Shown piece by piece: positions 13,286 to 16,525 of a stretch of DNA of 16,525 bases; position 1 is the stretch's first letter, and every line of letters begins with the position of its first letter. The position numbers and the translations under genes were made by a program. This DNA is from Acidobacteriota bacterium (lineage in GTDB: Bacteria > Actinomycetota > Acidimicrobiia > Acidimicrobiales > UBA8190): the NCBI GenBank assembly GCA_028872975.1, contig JAGWNV010000024.1, positions 1-16,525 of the forward strand, in the 5' to 3' direction. Under the pieces are notes generated by a model that saw only the letters and a list, made by a program, of their open reading frames with translations, was not told the DNA's origin and searched no databases.

Positions 13286-14330
13286 CGCTGACCTCCTTGG
13301 CCAGCTCGCGGTAGGCGATGGCGCCACGCGAGCTGGGATCGAACACCGTGATGGGCTGACCGAAGGACGGCGCCTCGGAGATGCGCACGGTCCTCGGGAT
13401 GATGTTCCGGCACACCTTGTTGCCGAAGTGCGACCGGACCTCGTCGGCGACCTGCTCGGCCAGCTTGGTCCGGCCGTCGTACATGGTGAGGACGATCGTG
13501 CTCACGTCCAGCGTCTCGTTGAGGTTGGCCTGGACGAGATGGACGTTGCGGAGCAGCTGGCCAAGGCCCTCGAGGGCGTAGTACTCGCACTGGATGGGGA
13601 CGAGCACCTCCCCGGCCGCTGCAAGCCCGTTGATGGTGATGAGCCCCAGAGACGGGGGGCAGTCGATGAGGACGAAGTCGAACTCCCCCGCCACCGTCTC
13701 GAGCGCCCGCCGCAACTTGAGCTCCCGGCTGAAACTGGGCACCAGCTCGATCTCGGCCCCGGCCAGGTCGATGGTGGCCGGCGCCACGAAGAGGTTCTTG
13801 AGGCTGGTCGGCTCGATGCAGTCCTCGAGAGGGGCGTCGCGCATGATGACGTCGTACATCGAGAGCTCGAAGGTCCGGCCGTCGATGCCCAGGCCGGTGG
13901 TGGCATTTCCCTGGGGGTCCAGGTCGACGACGAGGACCCGGTAGCCGAGCTCGGCCAGCCCGGCGCCGAGGTTGACGGCCGTCGTCGTCTTCCCCACGCC
14001 TCCCTTCTGGTTGGCCACGGCCAGGACCCTCGGCAGAGGCCGGGGGACGTAGTCGCCGTAGACGACCTCCGGCTCGGGGGCGAGGTGCTGAGCCCGGGCC
14101 ACGGGCGCCGGTTGGTCGGTCGAGGCCTCCGCGGGCGATCCCCCGTCCGCGTCGACGTCTTCGTCGGCGTCGACGGAGACGGGCTCGGTTTCTGCCGGGG
14201 AGCTCGGGGGCTGGACCCGGATCTCCCCCACCCCTGAGACCACCGGGGGAGGAGGCGGGGGGCTCGGCACCGCCGTTTCGTCCTCTGAGCTGGGCGTTCG
14301 TTGCTTGCGGCCTCGAATACGGACGGCCAT
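13272..14330 (-). CDS. parA: Chromosome-partitioning ATPase ParA (Soj)
   Basis: ParA is a Walker-type ATPase that dimerises on DNA and carries ParB–parS complexes. The 352-residue protein has the deviant Walker A box KGGVGKT (109-115), VLVVDLDPQGNATTGLG, FDFVLIDCPPSLGL (Walker B), the CEYYALEGL block, and the C-terminal TVRISEAPSFGQPI typical of chromosomal ParA. An N-terminal extension of about 95 residues is rich in Pro, Ser, Asp and Glu and precedes RVLAVANQKGG. ATG 14330 is preferred: in-frame ATG 14369 lies within the proposed -10 and has GAAAGG with no spacer. A TTGACC-N17-AAGGAT promoter candidate with an inverted repeat in its spacer lies upstream. parB overlaps its 3' end. Confidence 0.96.
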   Translation of the reverse strand: MAVRIRGRKQRTPSSEDETAVPSPPPPPPVVSGVGEIRVQPPSSPAETEPVSVDADEDVDADGGSPAEASTDQPAPVARAQHLAPEPEVVYGDYVPRPLPRVLAVANQKGGVGKTTTAVNLGAGLAELGYRVLVVDLDPQGNATTGLGIDGRTFELSMYDVIMRDAPLEDCIEPTSLKNLFVAPATIDLAGAEIELVPSFSRELKLRRALETVAGEFDFVLIDCPPSLGLITINGLAAAGEVLVPIQCEYYALEGLGQLLRNVHLVQANLNETLDVSTIVLTMYDGRTKLAEQVADEVRSHFGNKVCRNIIPRTVRISEAPSFGQPITVFDPSSRGAIAYRELAKEVSGGKA

Positions 14331-14367
14331 CGTCAGGACTTCGTGCGGCACGGGGTCACGGCCCCTC

Positions 14368-14396
14368 ATCCTTTCGACCGCGCTCGACGCGGTCAA
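14368..14396 (-). promoter_or_regulatory. Candidate parAB promoter with palindromic operator
   Basis: On the minus strand TTGACC (14396-14391) is 17 bp from AAGGAT (14373-14368). The -10 match is poor, 3 of 6. A perfect inverted repeat, GACCGCG (14376-14382) and CGCGGTC (14388-14394) with a 5-bp spacer, covers the promoter spacer and part of the -35, a position suited to repression. An AT-rich patch (CGAATTTCG, 14409-14417) lies just upstream. Confidence 0.35.
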
Positions 14397-14466
14397 GGCC
14401 GTGGCGGCCGAATTTCGAGACTTTTCGTGCCGATGTCGAGGCCGGCAGCCGCTCCCGGACTCCGCT

Positions 14467-14970
14467 CTAAGACCCCGGGCCGGCGCCCGGGATCGATCCC
14501 CGGCGGAGCCGCTCGAAGATCGCCGCCGCCCGGGCGGTCGTCGACTCCGTGGCCCCTGCGGCACCCATGGCGGCCTCGCCGGCCCCTCCTTCGGCCTCTG
14601 CACCCCGACCGACGTCGGCGACCGGCGCCGCCGGCGCCGGTCCCAACTGTCGGGTGTAGGTGGTGCGCATCCGCCAGAACCGGTCCCAGCTGTGCCCGTC
14701 GAGACCGGGGGACAGGCCCCGCTCGAGCATGGGGACGAGTTCGGCCCGGAGATAGGCGCCGCGGGCCATCCACTGGAAGTACCGCCTGCCGTCGTGGTTG
14801 TAGGGACCGTACAGGCGGCCACCGGGGAAGGTCCGCTCGATCCAGTCGAACAGGGCCTGGTGCCGGACGTGCATCCGGAGGGTGACCTGCGGCTGCCGAC
14901 CGTCGCCGCCGAAGTGGCCTTCACCGATGAGGAGCCCAAGGAGGAGCCCCTCCTCGAACTGATTGGCCAC
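14467..14970 (-). CDS. LAGLIDADG-type endonuclease-like protein
   Basis: The 167-residue protein has one N-terminal LAGLIDADG-like domain (about 5-84). GLLLGLLIGEGHF (8-20) matches the signature helix, with Glu17 at the catalytic acidic position. It is followed by the usual pattern of strand, helix and strand (QVTLRMHVRHQALFDWIERT, a GGRLYG turn, RRYFQWMARGAYL, LVPML). The remaining half is Ala/Gly-rich and ends in a short basic helix (RAAAIFERLRRG). Single-motif members act as homodimeric homing endonucleases, or have become DNA-binding proteins. It is not inside an intron or intein; it is a free gene between rsmG and parA on the same strand. GTG 14970 has AAGGGG 5 nt upstream. Recognition is by motif reading; the function is unknown. 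Confidence 0.7.
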   Translation of the reverse strand: MANQFEEGLLLGLLIGEGHFGGDGRQPQVTLRMHVRHQALFDWIERTFPGGRLYGPYNHDGRRYFQWMARGAYLRAELVPMLERGLSPGLDGHSWDRFWRMRTTYTRQLGPAPAAPVADVGRGAEAEGGAGEAAMGAAGATESTTARAAAIFERLRRGSIPGAGPGS

Positions 14971-15001
14971 GGGAGCCCCTTCCCCGAGGTTGTTTCACCG
15001 T

Positions 15002-15007
15002 AAGGTA
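15002..15007 (-). promoter_or_regulatory. Candidate -10 for the LAGLIDADG-type gene, inside the parS-like site
   Basis: TACCTT reads from 15007 to 15002 on the minus strand, about 31 nt before GTG 14970, leaving room for a short leader carrying the ribosome site at 14976-14981. No good -35 was found. Its overlap with the parS-like palindrome suggests ParB could affect this promoter. Confidence 0.3.
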
Positions 15008-15018
15008 TCACGTGGAAC
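15005..15018. promoter_or_regulatory. Candidate parS site
   Basis: GTATCACGTGGAAC matches 12 of 14 positions of the bacterial parS core GTTTCACGTGAAAC and keeps the central TCACGTG. A perfect half site, TGTTTCAC (14991-14998), lies 14 bp to the left. The site is in the 83-bp gap between rsmG and the LAGLIDADG-type gene, about 0.7 kb upstream of parA; parS sites usually cluster near the origin and parAB. Not tested against ParB. Confidence 0.55.
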
Positions 15019-15053
15019 ACAGCGGGGTCTCTGTCGAGGCCCGGGGGGCCGGG

Positions 15054-15791
15054 TCAGCGCCAGAGGGGTCGCTTGCCGGGGACGCCCTCCCGGCGAGGGA
15101 AGCGCTCGGGGCACGGGGTCGCCTGTCGCAGGAGCTGATAACCGAAGCGTCCGTGATGCCACCGGACGGGCTCGAGGCCGAGCTGGGCCAGTCCTTCGGT
15201 CGGCCAACGGGTGGTGTCCCACGCCCCTGGGCCCCAGCTCGGCTCCGGCTCGGCTGTAGCCCCTCCCGCCTCCTGGGCGCCGGGGGCCGGTTCGAACGGG
15301 GGCTCGGACACGACCAGGAGCCCGCCGGGTCGGAGGAGCGCCGCGCCGCACTCCGCCGCCACGGGAGGGGCCCCGAACCCCCGGGCCACCGCCAGAGCGA
15401 ACCGGCCGCGGGCGTGGGGGTCCCTGCCCAGCACTTCGGCGCGGGCCCGAGCGACCTCCACCCGCTCGCCCCACCCCAGGGTGTCGAGGAGGGTTCGGAG
15501 GCTCCCGATCCGGGCCTCGTTGGCGTCGAGGAGGAGGGCCCTGGCCTCCTTCCACCGGGCCGCCAGGACGAGTCCGGGGATCCCGGCGCCGGTCCCGAGG
15601 TCGACGAAGGACTCGGGCCGGGGGTTCAGGCCCTCGTCGAGGAGGAGCTGCTCCACGGCCGCCGCGAAGCCGGCCGCGTGTGCCACGTGGATCTCGACCG
15701 GGCCCTGGCCCAGGACGCCGATCCGGCGGGCGTCCTCCAGGAAGTCGAGGATCGCCGGCGGCAGGCCGGCGGGGGGCTCAGGACTCGTCAG
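15054..15791 (-). CDS. rsmG: 16S rRNA (guanine-N7) methyltransferase RsmG, non-canonical start
   Basis: RsmG methylates N7 of a guanine in the 530 loop of 16S rRNA (G527 in E. coli) with S-adenosylmethionine. The SAM site FVDLGTGAGIPGLVLA is clear, followed by LLLDANEARIGSLRTLL and a VARGFGAPP block. The first ATG, GTG or TTG in frame is GTG 15686, which leaves only about 27 residues before the SAM motif. The frame stays open upstream and reads AILDFLEDARRIGVLGQGPV, a typical RsmG N-terminal helix. Starting at CTG 15791 (LTSPEPP) gives 245 residues with about 62 before the motif, close to the E. coli arrangement, and overlaps jag by 14 bp. The exact start is therefore inferred. The order jag then rsmG is conserved near actinobacterial origins. 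Confidence 0.9.
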   Translation of the reverse strand: MTSPEPPAGLPPAILDFLEDARRIGVLGQGPVEIHVAHAAGFAAAVEQLLLDEGLNPRPESFVDLGTGAGIPGLVLAARWKEARALLLDANEARIGSLRTLLDTLGWGERVEVARARAEVLGRDPHARGRFALAVARGFGAPPVAAECGAALLRPGGLLVVSEPPFEPAPGAQEAGGATAEPEPSWGPGAWDTTRWPTEGLAQLGLEPVRWHHGRFGYQLLRQATPCPERFPRREGVPGKRPLWR

Positions 15792-16290
15792 CTCCGGATC
15801 CGTCCGCCTGCGGGGCGTCAGCCGACGGGGAGAGCACGATGTAGCGGCGGGGCTCCTCGCCCTCCGAGCGGGTGACCACCCCGTCTATCTCGTTCACGGC
15901 GTCGTGGACGACCTTCCGGTCGGCGGCCGACATGGGCTCGAGGGCCCGCTCGGTCCCCGACGAGAGGACCTCGGCGGCCACCTGCTGGGTGAAGCGCTGG
16001 AGGGCCTCGGCCCGCCGCGCCCGGTAGCCGGCCACGTCCACCAGGATCCGCTCGCTGTGGCCCCCCGTGTGCTTCTGGACGACCGTGCGGGTGAGCTCCT
16101 GGAGCGCGCTGAGCGTCGCCCCTCGGGGGCCCACCAACACGCCGAGACCCTCGCCGTCCACGGCCACCTCGGCCGTGGTGTCGTCGACCATGCGCAGGGA
16201 GATGGTGGCGTCCATGCCCATCTCCCGCAGCAGGCCTTCGACGAACGTCTGGGCGGCCTGGCCCTGCTCCTCGAGCGACATCTCCGTCAC
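15778..16290 (-). CDS. jag: Jag/KhpB RNA-binding protein (KH-R3H)
   Basis: This 170-residue RNA-binding protein has a KH-like domain with the GPRG loop (VLVGPRGATLSALQELTRTV, 51-70) and a C-terminal R3H domain (MSAADRKVVHDAVNE, 120-134, with the Arg and His of the R3H signature). It lacks the N-terminal Jag_N domain, as is usual in actinobacteria. In Firmicutes, KhpB partners KhpA and affects cell division and wall growth. GTG 16290 has GAGGAGGGG about 6-7 nt upstream; ATG 16281 would remove three residues. An acidic Ser/Asp/Ala tail follows the R3H domain. The frame is also open upstream to the window edge (see the yidC-end entry), so a longer protein cannot be excluded. It lies between yidC and rsmG as in related genomes. 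Confidence 0.93.
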   Translation of the reverse strand: MTEMSLEEQGQAAQTFVEGLLREMGMDATISLRMVDDTTAEVAVDGEGLGVLVGPRGATLSALQELTRTVVQKHTGGHSERILVDVAGYRARRAEALQRFTQQVAAEVLSSGTERALEPMSAADRKVVHDAVNEIDGVVTRSEGEEPRRYIVLSPSADAPQADGSGADES

Positions 16291-16525
16291 TGGGGTCCCC
16301 TCCTCGTCGGCAGCCGTGTCCCCGGCCCGACCTCGTCTCCGACCATCTCCCGCCTTGGCGCCGCCTGCGTCGGCGGCCCGTCGACGTCCGCCCGGGCCGG
16401 CCTGACCCTGGCCCTGGCCGCCCTGGCCCTGGCCGCCCTGGCCCCCGCGGCCGCCCCGGGATCGGCGCCGGCGTGCGCCGCCCTGGGTCCCGGAGGAGGA
16501 ACCGGCCGACGGGGGGGAGGTGTCT
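16287..16525 (-). CDS. Probable 3' end of yidC (partial, low complexity)
   Basis: By position upstream of jag this should encode the C-terminal tail of the YidC membrane insertase. All three minus-strand frames are open from the window edge, and no membrane helix is in view. One frame ends at TGA 16289-16287, overlapping the jag start as GTGA, a common coupling arrangement. A second frame, continuous with jag, reads a Gly/Gln/Arg-rich sequence (RRRRSRGGRGGQGGQGQGGQ) that looks like a basic YidC-type tail or a jag extension. I cannot decide between them from this fragment; the gene assignment is by synteny only. Confidence 0.4.
   Translation of the reverse strand, partial: TPPPRRPVPPPGPRAAHAGADPGAAAGARAARARAARARVRPARADVDGPPTQAAPRREMVGDEVGPGTRLPTRRGPQ
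16406..16445. repeat. 15-bp tandem repeat, about 2.7 copies
   Basis: CCCTGGCCCTGGCCG occurs at 16406-16420 and 16421-16435, with a partial third copy at 16436-16445. The 15-bp period keeps every frame; in the frame shared with jag it encodes a Gly-Gln-Gly-Gln-Gly pattern. It could vary in copy number by slippage. Confidence 0.8.

Noticed and set aside
12287..13291. Plus-strand open frame opposite parB
   Set aside because: Antisense shadow of ParB. It would start in the DnaA-box gap, which made it tempting, but its sequence has no recognisable domain.
14474..14491. Seven-bp GC hairpin CCCGGGC/GCCCGGG at the end of the LAGLIDADG-type gene as a terminator
   Set aside because: It lies inside the coding region before the stop and has no U-tract; such GC palindromes are frequent in this background.
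15681..15694. Second parS-like word GTGCCACGTGGATC inside rsmG
   Set aside because: Only 10 of 14 positions match the consensus; it keeps just the CACGTG core and lies in coding sequence.

Overview
The window is chromosomal DNA of very high G+C content. It carries the conserved neighbourhood found beside the replication origin of Actinomycetota. The gene order resembles the Mycobacterium pcnA–Rv3909–murJ–trxB–trxC–cwlM–parB–parA–gidB–jag–yidC block, recalled from general knowledge and not searched. It differs in several ways. No Nudix gene lies between pcnA and the DUF6049 gene, and no sigM/rsmA pair follows murJ. A degV gene and a small membrane-protein gene sit before trxB, and a LAGLIDADG-type gene sits between rsmG and parA. 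On the left, pcnA adjoins a padR–ino1 pair and a divergent DUF5318–penicillin-binding-protein pair, which in mycobacteria also form a block near the origin. This suggests a deep-branching actinobacterium, perhaps Acidimicrobiia. The phylum is well supported; the class is a guess. No phage, IS element, CRISPR array, tRNA or rRNA was seen.

Layout. Positions 1-753, minus strand: the 5' end of a probable class A penicillin-binding protein, preceded by a DUF5318 zinc-ribbon-like gene. Positions 754-975: a divergent regulatory gap with an 8+8 bp inverted repeat over a plausible promoter. Positions 976-2750, plus: padR and ino1, overlapping at ATGA. Positions 2745-2771: a hairpin that includes both convergent stop codons. 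Positions 2766-4193, minus: pcnA. Positions 4298-12096, plus: DUF6049 protein, murJ, degV, a two-helix membrane protein, trxB, trxA and a CwlM-like amidase homologue. Positions 12097-12334: a convergent gap holding three DnaA-box-like 9-mers at exact 12-bp steps. Positions 12335-16525, minus: parB, parA, the LAGLIDADG-type gene, rsmG, jag and the probable end of yidC, read in the order yidC to parB. No gene-free stretch exceeds 300 bp.

How the genes fit together. The main themes are cell-envelope growth (penicillin-binding protein, MurJ lipid II flippase, CwlM-like regulator, inositol phosphate synthesis, YidC insertase), redox homeostasis (trxB, trxA with a SigR-type promoter candidate), chromosome segregation (parA, parB and a candidate parS) and RNA maturation (pcnA, rsmG, jag). 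The most interesting points are the LAGLIDADG-type protein next to a parS-like site in the segregation operon, the CwlM homologue that seems to have lost zinc ligands, the phased DnaA boxes away from dnaA, and an rsmG whose conserved N-terminus extends upstream of every ATG, GTG or TTG codon in its frame.
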